DNA from: Streptomyces sp. H39-S7
Lineage (GTDB): Bacteria > Actinomycetota > Actinomycetes > Streptomycetales > Streptomycetaceae
Reading direction: 5' to 3'
Assembly: GCF_027158205.1 (NCBI RefSeq)
Contig: NZ_JAPVLU010000020.1
Location: forward strand, 1 to 64,000
DNA: 64,000 nt
Position 1 is the first letter of the stretch. The number at the start of each line of letters is the position of its first letter. A model generated the notes under the pieces. It saw only the letters and a program-made list of their open reading frames with translations, made no database searches and was not told the origin of the DNA. The translations under genes were made by a program, and so were the position numbers. Positions 49,343 through 57,676 of the stretch are shown piece by piece.

Positions 49343-49600
49343 TCAGGTCACCTCCGTGCCGGGGGGACGGGGCTCGGCGCCTGCGGGGCACCGTCGCGCG
49401 GCCTGGCCGGCGCCCGGCGGAGCCGCCTGGGCCAGGTGCCCGCCGGCGTGGGTGTCCTTGAGCAGAAGGAAACGGTTGCCGGGCCGGCTGCCCAGCAGGT
49501 AGATGGTCAGCGGGGTGCCGTACATCTCGGTGAACAGCGCCACCAGGAACCACCATGATCAGCACGCCGTTCGACATCGGCGCCAGCGCATCCATGATAG
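49343..49600 (-). pseudogene. isoprenylcysteine methyltransferase (ICMT/PEMT)-like gene, fragment with frameshift
   Basis: ATG 49598 with AGGAGA upstream reads MDALAPMSNGVLIMV; the next frame gives WFLVALFTEMYGTPLTIYLL and GSRPGNRF, the helix 2 block of actinobacterial ICMT-like proteins ('VALFxEMYGFPLTIYLL'). The rest of this 180-200-aa family, including the SAM site at the C-terminus, is absent. So both a frameshift and a truncation have occurred. Confidence 0.6.
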
Positions 49601-49623
49601 GTCTCCTGCCGTCGCCGTGTGGT

Positions 49624-49866
49624 TCAGCGGAAGGGCTTGTGGTCGTGTAGGTCGCGGTCCTTGGGTGCGTCGTTGTGACCACGCCCGCGCCTCTGTATGT
49701 CATCGCCGCTGTTCATGCCACGCATCATGAAGAACATCATCAGCGGGCAGGCGAGCACGATGAGAGGCAAGGCCAGGTTGCCCAGTGGTACGCCGAGCGC
49801 GAGTGCGCCAACCACGGCGATCGCGACCGCTATCGCGTAGAGGCCGTAATTCCTGGTGTTCTTCAT
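49624..49866 (-). CDS. DUF2933 domain small membrane protein
   Basis: The 80-aa protein has two helices (YGLYAIAVAIAVVGALALGV and LALPLIVLACPLMMFFMMRG) with the DUF2933 mark 'LxCPLMMxFMMRGM' and a His-rich tail (DRDLHDHKPFR). Start ATG 49866 is preceded by GAGGAG. It is in line with the SHOCT gene and the ICMT remnant, a common set in copper islands of actinobacteria. Met, Cys and His near the membrane suggest Cu(I) contact. Confidence 0.8.
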   Translation of the reverse strand: MKNTRNYGLYAIAVAIAVVGALALGVPLGNLALPLIVLACPLMMFFMMRGMNSGDDIQRRGRGHNDAPKDRDLHDHKPFR

Positions 49867-49892
49867 GGCCAGTTCTCCTCTTGGGAGGGGCA

Positions 49893-50159
49893 TCAGTGTT
49901 TGGTGACAGGGCCGGAGGAGCGCAGGGCGGCGAGGCGCCGCTGGTACTCGTCCTCGTCTATGTCCCCGCGGGCGAACCGCTCGGCGAGCGGTTGCTCGGG
50001 CGAGGTGCCGGCGGGGATGGGGGGCTGCTCAGGGGCGCGATTCAGGGCCCGGAAGGACAGGACGGCGGCGGTGATGATCAAGGCCCAGAACAGGATCATG
50101 CCAGCTGACACGGCGAACCAGCCCCAGCCGCTGACGTCGTGGTCGTGCCAGAACATCAT
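49893..50159 (-). CDS. SHOCT-domain small membrane protein
   Basis: The 88-aa protein starts [20 protein letters not shown] and has one helix ([19 protein letters not shown]). The C-terminal SHOCT motif is [20 protein letters not shown]. The N-terminal HDHD may bind metal. It heads a short minus-strand operon, divergent from the cupredoxin ATPase. SHOCT domains are thought to mediate oligomer formation. Confidence 0.8.
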   Translation of the reverse strand: MMFWHDHDVSGWGWFAVSAGMILFWALIITAAVLSFRALNRAPEQPPIPAGTSPEQPLAERFARGDIDEDEYQRRLAALRSSGPVTKH

Positions 50160-50362
50160 CGCGATTCACTTTCCCGAGCTCAGGGGCTGCGGGCCGGGGC
50201 CCGCCGTCCGGTCGGCGTTCTCTGTTGTTTCCCACAGTCGCCCTCGCCCGGTGTGGCGCACAGGGCCATCCGGCCCCCTGCGCGGGGCCGGCCAGCTCTT
50301 ACCTGGCAGGGGTGCCGGGGCGACGCTGGGGGCGTGCGATCCTGGAGGAGGGACGATCTGCC

Positions 50363-52863
50363 ATGAATGTCGCCGATATTGCAGTAGTGGCCCTGGCCGT
50401 GGCGTTGATCGCTGGTATGGGGCGGTTCTTCTTCGGCCCTCGCAAGGCCGGCACCGCGCGACTGGACGGCGGGGTGCAGCACGTCGAGGTGACGGTGCGC
50501 GGCGGCTACAGCCCCGATGTCATCAAGGTCCGGCAAGGGGTTCCGGTGGAGCTGGTCTTCGACCGGCAGGAGTCCGGGGAGTGCACCAACCGGGTGGTCT
50601 TCCCTGACCTGCGGGTGAGTGCCGGGCTGCCGGCGTATGCGCGTACCACCGTGCGTGTCGATCCGGCCGAGGCCGGATCCTTCGGGTTCGCGTGCGGGAT
50701 GAACATGATCCACGGCACGATGCTCGTCGAACCGGATGGCGGGGAAGGCTCCCGGGACGGCGCCGAGGACCACGCCCCCTCCGCTTCGGGAGCGCCGGTA
50801 GGTGATGCGGCAGCCAACGAGGCGGAAGCTGCGGAGGCCGCCGAGCGGCACGCGGAGATCACCGACCTGACGCGCCGGGTGGCCATTGGCGCGGTACTCA
50901 CTGCGCCGGTGCTCTTCGCTGTGATGGCGCATGAACTCTTCGGTGCCGACTGGATGCCGGGCTGGCTGCTCAACCACTGGCTGCAGCTGGCGCTCATCAC
51001 TCCCGTCATGTTCTACACCGGGTGGCCCATCCACTCCACCGGCTGGCTGACCCTCCGCCACCGCAGCGCGGACATGAACTCGCTTATCGCACTGGGCACT
51101 TCGGCCGCATACAGCTACAGCCTGCTCGTCACGCTCGCGCCCTCGCTGCTGCCCGAGGACGTGCGCGAGGTGTACTTCGAGGCGGTCGGGGTGATCCTCA
51201 CCCTGATCCTGCTCGGGCGCCTGCTGGAAGTTCGCGCCAAGGCCGGCACCGGCGAGGCCATCCGCGCGCTGCTGGGCCTTCGGGCCCGCACCGCTCGGGT
51301 GATCCGCGACGGAACCGAGGCCGAAGTCGCCGTCGAGGACGTGCTCGTGGGCGACGAGATCGCGATCCGGCCCGGCGAGAAGATCCCGGTCGACGGCGAC
51401 GTGCTGTCTGGGTCATCCGCGGTGGACGAGTCCATGGTTACCGGCGAACCCATGCCGGTCACCAAGCGGGCGGGCGACACAGTCATCGGCTCGACCGTGA
51501 ACACGACCGGGTCCTTGCGGGTACGTGCGAGCAAGGTCGGCGCGGACACGATGCTCGCCCAGATCATCCGTCTCGTGCAGCAGGCCCAGGCGTCCAAGGC
51601 GCCGATCCAGCGGCTCGCCGACGCCGTCTCCGCCTACTTCGTACCCGCCGTCATCGCCATCGCCCTCGCCGCCTTCGCACTCTGGTTCGTCGCCGGCCCC
51701 GCCCCCGCGCTCACCCTCGCGCTGGTCTCCGCAGTCGCCGTGCTGATCATCGCCTGCCCCTGCGCACTGGGGCTGGCCACCCCGCTGTCCATCATGGTCG
51801 GCACCGGCAAGGGCGCCCAGGCGGGCATCCTCATCCGCTCGGCCGAGGCCCTGGAGACCGCCCACAAACTCGACACCGTCGTCCTGGACAAGACCGGCAC
51901 CGTGACCGCGGGCAAGCCCGTCCTCACCGATGTTCACGCGGCCGACGAGTTCGACGAGGCCGCGTTGCTCGCGCTGGTCGCGGCGGCCGAAGCCGACAGC
52001 GAACACCCCCTCGCGGCCGCAATCGTCACCGGTGCCCGGGGCCGAGGGCTGAGCCTGCTGCCATCGTCCGGTTTCGACTCCATCACCGGCAAGGGTGTGC
52101 AGGCCGGCGTGGACGGCCATGCCGGCCTGGTGGGCACCGCCCGCCTGCTCTCCGATGTGGGCATCGACACCAGCGCCCTCGCCCCGGTCGCGGCGGAACT
52201 GTCCGCCCAGGGCAAGACCCCTGTCCTCGCCGCCGTCGACGGCCGGGCGGCCGGGGTGCTGGCCGTAGCCGACACCGTCAAGGACGACTCCGCCCAGGCC
52301 ATCGCCGCCCTGCACCTACTCGGCATCGACGTCGTCATGCTCACCGGAGACAACGCCCGCACCGCCGCCGCCATCGCCGCCTGCAGGCCGAGGGCCGCAC
52401 GGTGGGCATGGTCGGCGACGGCATCAACGACGCCCCAGCCTTGTCCGCTGCCGACGTCGGCCTCGCCATCGGCACCGGTACGGACGTGGCCATCGAGGCC
52501 GCCGACATCACCCTCATCTCCGGCTCCCTGACCGGCGTCGTCACCGCCATCCGCCTGTCCCGCGCCACCATGCGCAACATCCGGCAGAACCTCTTCTTCG
52601 CGCTCATCTACAACGCCGTCGGCCTCCCCCTCGCCGCCGGCGCGCTCTACCCGCTGTGGGGCATCCGCCTCAGCCCCATCGTCGCCGCGGCCGCGATGGC
52701 CCTGTCCTCTCTGTCCGTAGTCACCAACTCCAGCCGCCTGCGCCACTGGCACGCCACCCCACTGCCGACCGCCGCACCGGCCCCGGTCGAGCCCCAGGTC
52801 GAATCCGCCGCCGACCGGACCGAACCCATGCCCGCAGACGATCTCGAGCACGACGACCAGTGA
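50363..52863 (+). pseudogene. cupredoxin-fused copper/silver P1B ATPase, frame lost by internal deletion
   Basis: ATG 50363 starts one helix ([19 protein letters not shown]), then a cupredoxin domain ([49 protein letters not shown], giving Cys/Met/His ligands) joined to a P1B pump. Pump motifs: [63 protein letters not shown] and EADSEHPLA. After [14 protein letters not shown] the frame changes at 52379-52390 straight to [20 protein letters not shown]. About 25 residues, including the conserved 'P.dK' lysine of the P-domain, are missing. The rest reaches TGA at 52863 in the new frame. The loss is not a simple sequencing slip. Confidence 0.85.
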
Positions 52864-53240
52864 CTGCCGATAGACCAAATGCTTAGAAGGCACCTGCTCT
52901 GTTCGTCGGCTGCAACAGCTCGTTGCGCGCAGATAGAGCGGCCTCACGGGCGGTGGCGAAGGCTGATTCGCCGACGGCAGACACATTGCGTGCCCAAAGG
53001 ACTGGAACAGCGCGGCGAACCAAGCAAACCTAGAACTGCTCGGGGGAGAGCGGCAAAGCACTGTTAGGTCCGCATGCATGTGGATGCCGGGTCGTAGAAG
53101 CCAGCGCAACATAGCCGACGATCGCCGGTTAGCCAAACCGGCGTTCCTGCAGACCATTGGAGATGTTCGGGGCAGCGGTGAGAGTTGACGTCCCGCCAGC
53201 CCGTTGTGCCCCATAAAGGGTCCTAACCAAGGAGTTCCGC
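52864..53240. other. no gene recognised
   Basis: Nothing coding is supported between the ATPase end and the recombinase-like gene. The last 60 bases must hold that gene's promoter and ribosome site (AAGGAG at 53229-53234). No direct repeat that could be an attachment site was found by eye. Confidence 0.35.
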
Positions 53241-53930
53241 ATGGCCGCAGGTACCGACGAAGAAGATCTCCTTCCGGAGGGTCGTCAGCGTTTGTTGTCG
53301 CTAGTGGACTGGGTCGCCGAACGGCCCAAGGACGGACTTGTGCTGCGAAATTTCCTGATGTCCATCGCTCTTGCGGGACTGAGGCCGACGGAGGCCATGG
53401 CGCTGCGTGTCCGAGATGTGGTGCTGCCCGACGAAGGCGCGGGCGTTCTTCTCAGTCGCACGCTGGTGCGGGGAGCCGGCGACGCGGAGGCTGTACGGCG
53501 TGTGCCCGCGCGCCCGGACTTGATGGCGATCTTGAAGGCGGAGATAGCCAGGCGCGATCTCGGCCCCGATGACGCCGTATTCGTACTCGACGACGGCCGA
53601 CCACTGACCGCCACGATCTATCGAAGGGTTTGGCGGCAGGCGCGAGCGGCGGTTCTGGAACCGCATGAGATCGACTCACCGCTCGGCAGGAAGGTTTCTT
53701 CCCTGCGGGACGCGTGCATCGCATCTTGGCTGCGGAACGGCGACCAGACTGCTGCACACATCGTCGCGGTGGCGGAGTTCGCAGGTATGAGCGCGCCCCG
53801 TCTCGTCGACCGCTTCGCACACTGCCTTCGGAAACCGACCTGGTCTGCGATCCCTTGGGACAGGCTCGAAGCGGCCCTCGACCTTCCTGGCTTGGCGCTG
53901 GAGACCAAAGCAACTGCACGCCGCCCGTGA
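53241..53930 (+). CDS. tyrosine-recombinase-like protein with lost catalytic residues
   Basis: The 229-aa protein lacks the N-terminal core-binding domain and matches the catalytic half of integrases. Arg I is kept (SIALAGLRPTEAMALRVRDV). The box II, normally 'DLRHA..sTWL..G', is SSLRDACIASWLRNGD, so the His is Asp. Box III, normally 'WAGHS', is FAGMSAPR, so the His is Met. The nucleophile region, normally 'vYaKc', is DRFAHCL, so Tyr is Phe. Three of the main active-site residues are changed, yet the frame is open with a good ribosome site (AAGGAG). Probably a DNA-binding, non-cutting relative. It precedes the excisionase and integrase. Confidence 0.75.
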   Translation: MAAGTDEEDLLPEGRQRLLSLVDWVAERPKDGLVLRNFLMSIALAGLRPTEAMALRVRDVVLPDEGAGVLLSRTLVRGAGDAEAVRRVPARPDLMAILKAEIARRDLGPDDAVFVLDDGRPLTATIYRRVWRQARAAVLEPHEIDSPLGRKVSSLRDACIASWLRNGDQTAAHIVAVAEFAGMSAPRLVDRFAHCLRKPTWSAIPWDRLEAALDLPGLALETKATARRP

Positions 53931-53956
53931 CTCCGCTCCAGTAGTCATCCGCGTAA

Positions 53957-54000
53957 CTCCCCCGGCCCCCTACTTCACAGCAAGCAGCGGGCCGGGGGAG
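53957..54000. terminator. hairpin between recombinase-like gene and excisionase
   Basis: CTCCCCCGGCCC and GGGCCGGGGGAG form a perfect 12-bp stem with a 20-base loop, 26 bases after the stop at 53930. It is probably a terminator, but the long loop would also suit a regulatory structure. Confidence 0.6.
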
Positions 54001-54056
54001 GACCCGCCTCTGTCCATCCGGGGCCGCTTCTTTCCGCACCTCATAGAAATCGACCG

Positions 54057-54368
54057 ATGCCTGCACGATTCTTGCCCGTCCCGTCCGCTCCCCCCGCTCC
54101 CCGCGACGCCGCACACGCGGCCTTCCTGACCGTGAAGGACGCTGCCGAGTACCTCGGCCTCTCACCCCACACCCTCTACGTCTGGCGTCACCGGCGGCAG
54201 GGACCGCCGAGCTTCCGCATGGGGCCGCGAGGCCGCGTCATGTACCGGCTGTCAGCCCTCGATATCTGGGTCCGAGAACAGGAGCAGGCCGACTCGCGGT
54301 CCAACACCAGCCTGAACCCGCTGAACGCACGTCCCCAGGAGCGGTCCACCCGCTACGCCGACGTCTGA
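54057..54368 (+). CDS. excisionase-type helix-turn-helix protein
   Basis: The 103-aa protein holds one MerR-like DNA-binding domain of the AlpA/excisionase sort: FLTVKDAAEYLGLSPHTLYV, then WRHRRQGPPSFRMGPRGRVM and YRLSALDIWVREQE. This is the usual small gene in front of actinomycete integrases and directs excision or regulates int. The gap to the integrase is 54 bases, with AAGGAG at its end. Confidence 0.85.
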   Translation: MPARFLPVPSAPPAPRDAAHAAFLTVKDAAEYLGLSPHTLYVWRHRRQGPPSFRMGPRGRVMYRLSALDIWVREQEQADSRSNTSLNPLNARPQERSTRYADV

Positions 54369-54422
54369 CGTTCCAGGCGTCGTTGAGCGCCGTCTCCATC
54401 CGCTTTCGTCAAGGAGTTCGTT

Positions 54423-55670
54423 CTGGCCGGCTACATAGAAGACCGATGGTTGAAGAAGCGACCCAACCCGAAGACCGGTAAGCGCGAACGAACAGCCATG
54501 TACGGCAAATGCACCCGCTACCGCGTCAAGGGCATTCCCGGCGTCAAGGACCGTTCGTTCGACGCACTCCAGGACGCCAAGACCTGGCTCGCCCAGGCGC
54601 AAACTGACGCACGGCGCGGCGAGTTCGTCGACCCGCGGGACGGCGCTATCTCCCTCAAGGACTACGTCGAGACGCACTGGTGGCCCACTCGGAGCGGAGA
54701 CCCCTCCACCATCGAACGTATCGAGCAGAGGCTCCGCCGGCACATCCTTCCGCATCTCGGCGCCCAGCCGATTAACGGCATAGGCACAGAAACATTGCGT
54801 AACTGGAAGAAGCGGCTTGAGAAGGACCTCGGCCCGACCACGATCCGGATGGTCTGGGCGACGCTGTCCAGCGTCCTTCAGGCGGCTGTGGAGGACCGCC
54901 GCCTCGCGCGCAACCCGTGCCGCTCCAGCACGGTCGGTCCGCCGCCTGCTGCACAGGGCAGGGTGGAGGCATGGCCGTCGGAGCGTGTACTGGCCGTACG
55001 CGCGGCGATGCCGGAGCGGTATCGGGTCCTGGTCGAGATCGGAGCGGGCCTGGGCCTGCGGCAAGGGGAGGCGCTCGGTCTGAGCATGGAGGCCATCGAC
55101 TTCGCCAACGAAATCGTCCACGTCCGCTGCCAGGTCAAGATGGTGCGGGCGAGGCTCTGCTTCGCGCTTCCCAAAGGGCGCAAGGTCCGAGACGTACCGC
55201 TGCCTTCAACTGTGGCCCGGGCCCTCAAAAGACACATGGAGGTCCTCGCCCCGGTACCGGTAACGCTGCCATGGGACGATCCGCGCCAACCTCAGACGCC
55301 TGTGGAGGCCAAGCATCGGCGGCCGAGGACGTACAGCCTCCTCGTGACGGGGCGCGAGCGGAGGGCGGTCAACCGCAACTTCTTCAACTCCTACGTGTGG
55401 AAGCCTGCCCTTTCCAGGGCCGGCGTGATCGCTCCGCTGGAGGAGAGCACCCCGGTCGGGTCCCGTGTGTGGGAGCCGTCCCGCGAGCACGGCTTCCACG
55501 CCCTGCGGCACTTCTATGCCTCTGAGGAATTGGAGGCAGGGGAGTCGGTGGTCTCCCTGGCCCGCTGGCTGGGCCACTCGGACCCGGGATTCACGCTGCG
55601 GAAGTACTCCCACTTCCTTCCCCGCGCTGGCGCACGAGGTAGCACCGCCATCGACGCGATCTTCGGGTAG
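54423..55670 (+). CDS. int: site-specific tyrosine integrase
   Basis: The 415-aa integrase has an N-terminal arm-binding part (AGYIEDRWLKKRPNPKTGKR, RERTAMYGKCTRYRVKGIPG), a core-binding domain (SLKDYVETHWWPTRSGDPST) and the catalytic domain with Arg I in GAGLGLRQGEALGLSMEAI, His-Arg in HGFHALRHFYASEELEAGE, His in WLGHSDPGF and Tyr in TLRKYSHFLPRAG. All catalytic residues are present. The family usually begins 'MAGYIEDRW'; here this falls on CTG (54423) behind AAGGAG with six bases of spacing, so CTG may be the start. TTG 54450 is the next choice. It lies 154 bases from murA and likely served to insert the island. Confidence 0.87.
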   Translation: MAGYIEDRWLKKRPNPKTGKRERTAMYGKCTRYRVKGIPGVKDRSFDALQDAKTWLAQAQTDARRGEFVDPRDGAISLKDYVETHWWPTRSGDPSTIERIEQRLRRHILPHLGAQPINGIGTETLRNWKKRLEKDLGPTTIRMVWATLSSVLQAAVEDRRLARNPCRSSTVGPPPAAQGRVEAWPSERVLAVRAAMPERYRVLVEIGAGLGLRQGEALGLSMEAIDFANEIVHVRCQVKMVRARLCFALPKGRKVRDVPLPSTVARALKRHMEVLAPVPVTLPWDDPRQPQTPVEAKHRRPRTYSLLVTGRERRAVNRNFFNSYVWKPALSRAGVIAPLEESTPVGSRVWEPSREHGFHALRHFYASEELEAGESVVSLARWLGHSDPGFTLRKYSHFLPRAGARGSTAIDAIFG

Positions 55671-55823
55671 GTCCGGGCCGGACGGTGTCGGGCAAGGCGC
55701 GCAACCCGCGCCCGTAGGAGCCCAGCCCACACCCGAAGTCCCAGAGAAGTCCCAGGGGTGTCGCCGCACCCCTTGCTGATGTGTGTTCGCGCAGCTCAGA
55801 AGGGGCGCGGTGGCCTTCGTTGG

Positions 55824-57353
55824 TCAGATGTCGCGGAACGTCTCGATCTGCGCGCCGATGGTGTTGAGGCGCTCGGCCAGGTCCTCGTAGCCGCGGTTGA
55901 TGACGTAGACGTTGCGCAGCACGGAGGTGCCCTCGGCGGCCATCATCGCGAGCAGGATGACGACGGCGGGGCGCAGCGCGGGCGGGCACATCATCTCGGC
56001 GGCCCGCCAGCGGGTCGGGCCCTCGACGAGGACGCGGTGCGGGTCGAGGAGTTTGACGCCGGCGCCCAGACGGGTGAGATCCGTGAGGTAGATCGCGCGG
56101 TTGTCGTACACCCAGTCGTGGATGAGCGTGGAGCCCTGGGCGGTCGCGGCGATGGCGGCGAAGAAGGGGACGTTGTCGATGTTGAGGCCGGGGAACGGCA
56201 TCGGGTGGATCTTGTCGATGGGCGCGCGGAGCTTGGAGGGGCGCACGGTGAGGTCGATGAGGCGGGTCCGGCCGTTGTCGGCCTTGTACTCCGGGGTGCG
56301 CTCGTGGTCCAGGCCCATCTCCTCCAGGACGGCCAGTTCGATCTCCAGGAACTCGATCGGCACCCGGCGGATCGTCAGCTCCGACTCGGTGACGACGGCG
56401 GCGGCCAGCAGGCTCATCGCCTCGACCGGGTCCTCGGAGGGCGCGTAGTCCACGTCGCGGTCGATGTCGGTGACGCCGTGCACGGTCAGGGTGGTGGTGC
56501 CGACGCCGTCGACCCGTACCCCGAGCTCCTCCAGGAAGAAGCAGAGGTCCTGGACCATGTAGTTCGAGCTGGCGTTGCGGATCACGGTGACGCCGTTGTT
56601 GCGGGCGGCGGCCAGCAGCGCGTTCTCGGTGACGGTGTCGCCGCGTTCGGTCAGCACGATGGGCCGGGTGGGGGAGATCGCCCGCTCGACGGCCGCGTGG
56701 TAGGTCCCGTCGGTGGCCGTCACGTCGAGGCCGAAGTGGCGCAGCGCGTTCATGTGCGGCTGCACCGTCCGGGTGCCGAGGTCGCAGCCGCCGGCGTACG
56801 GGATGCGGAAGCGCTCGTTGCGGTGCAGCAGCGGGCCGAGGAACATGATCACGCTGCGGGTGCGGCGGGCGGCGTCGGTGTCCATCGCGTCGAGGTCCAG
56901 CTCGGCCGGCGGCACGATCTCCAGGTCGTTGCCGTCGTTGATCCAGCGGGTGCGGACGCCGATGCTGTTCAGCACCTCCAGGATCCGGTAGACCTCCTCG
57001 ATCCTGGCGACCCGGCGCAGCGTGGTGCGCCCGGAGTTCAGCAGGGAGGCGCACAGCAGCGCGACGCACGCGTTCTTGCTGGTCTTCACGTCGATGGCCC
57101 CCGACAGCCGCCGGCCGCCGACGACCCGCAGGTGCATCGGGCCCGCGTAGCCGAGCGAGACGATCTCGCTGTCCAGCGCCTCGCCGATTCTGGCGATCAT
57201 CTCCAGGCTGATGTTCTGGTTGCCGCGCTCGATGCGGTTGACCGCGCTCTGGCTGGTGCCCAGCGCCTCCGCGAGCTGGGACTGGGTCCAGCCGCGGTGC
57301 TGCCGGGCGTCACGGATGAGCTTGCCGATACGGGCGAGGTAGTCATCGATCAT
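55824..57353 (-). CDS. MurA-like UDP-GlcNAc enolpyruvyltransferase with N-terminal XRE helix-turn-helix
   Basis: Residues 1-62 form a Cro/XRE domain (LIRDARQHRGWTQSQLAEAL, GTSQSAVNRIERGNQNISLE). Residues 72-509 are an EPT-fold MurA: SKNACVALLCASL with the PEP-site Lys93, PYAGGCDLGTRTVQPH with Cys190 where MurA has its catalytic Cys, and SEDPVEAMSLLAAAVV with the acid for proton transfer. So catalysis may be kept. The operator-like palindrome 57366-57381 lies 13 bases before ATG 57353, and two more copies of it occur nearby. From memory this is the SCO5998-type gene, beside aconitase in Streptomyces. It may be both an enzyme and a regulator. Confidence 0.85.
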   Translation of the reverse strand: MIDDYLARIGKLIRDARQHRGWTQSQLAEALGTSQSAVNRIERGNQNISLEMIARIGEALDSEIVSLGYAGPMHLRVVGGRRLSGAIDVKTSKNACVALLCASLLNSGRTTLRRVARIEEVYRILEVLNSIGVRTRWINDGNDLEIVPPAELDLDAMDTDAARRTRSVIMFLGPLLHRNERFRIPYAGGCDLGTRTVQPHMNALRHFGLDVTATDGTYHAAVERAISPTRPIVLTERGDTVTENALLAAARNNGVTVIRNASSNYMVQDLCFFLEELGVRVDGVGTTTLTVHGVTDIDRDVDYAPSEDPVEAMSLLAAAVVTESELTIRRVPIEFLEIELAVLEEMGLDHERTPEYKADNGRTRLIDLTVRPSKLRAPIDKIHPMPFPGLNIDNVPFFAAIAATAQGSTLIHDWVYDNRAIYLTDLTRLGAGVKLLDPHRVLVEGPTRWRAAEMMCPPALRPAVVILLAMMAAEGTSVLRNVYVINRGYEDLAERLNTIGAQIETFRDI

Positions 57354-57365
57354 GTGGCAAACGGT

Positions 57366-57381
57366 ATCTCACACATGAGAT
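57366..57381. promoter_or_regulatory. ATCTC-N6-GAGAT palindrome 1 (murA-like promoter)
   Basis: ATCTCACACATGAGAT has six-base perfect arms (ATCTCA/TGAGAT). It lies 13 bases upstream of the HTH-MurA start codon, over or next to its ribosome site, as expected for autorepression. Confidence 0.65.
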
Positions 57382-57482
57382 GGGGGCCCTGTGGTGAAGA
57401 GCCGGTGTGGCGTGTGGATCGTCCGGAACGGGGTAGGCATCGCATCTTTACCGTGGGTCCGGCAGCTTCACGCAAGGTCATT

Positions 57483-57498
57483 ATCTCGGATATGAGAT
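57483..57498. promoter_or_regulatory. ATCTC-N6-GAGAT palindrome 2
   Basis: ATCTCGGATATGAGAT has the same ATCTC/GAGAT arms and the same six-base spacing as palindrome 1, 117 bases further upstream of the HTH-MurA gene. Confidence 0.6.
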
Positions 57499-57590
57499 CA
57501 ATGTGCTCGATCGTGTGAAGCATTGCTCCGGATGGGCGAGTGCGTGTGGAGGTCGGGGGCGGGGCATGCGAGAGCGGCACGGGGGTGTCC

Positions 57591-57676
57591 TGTCTCAACG
57601 AAGATAGTCGTTGGAGGAGCGTTGACCAGGTCGGACTAACTTCGCTGAGACGGCCGGACTGCCTTCGGTGAGACAT
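57591..57676. repeat. left-end transposase-binding repeats
   Basis: Three copies: TGTCTCAACGAAGATAGTCG (57591-57610), GACTAACTTCGCTGAGACGG (57634-57653) and GACTGCCTTCGGTGAGACAT (57657-57676). The second and third are inverted relative to the first. The tniQ stop at 57636-57638 falls inside the second. Confidence 0.7.

Noticed and set aside
55671-55823. Attachment site right after the integrase gene
   Set aside because: The shared bases with the tRNA fragment at 8977-9020 (AGCTCAGA, GCGCGG) are too short and out of register to claim a direct repeat.
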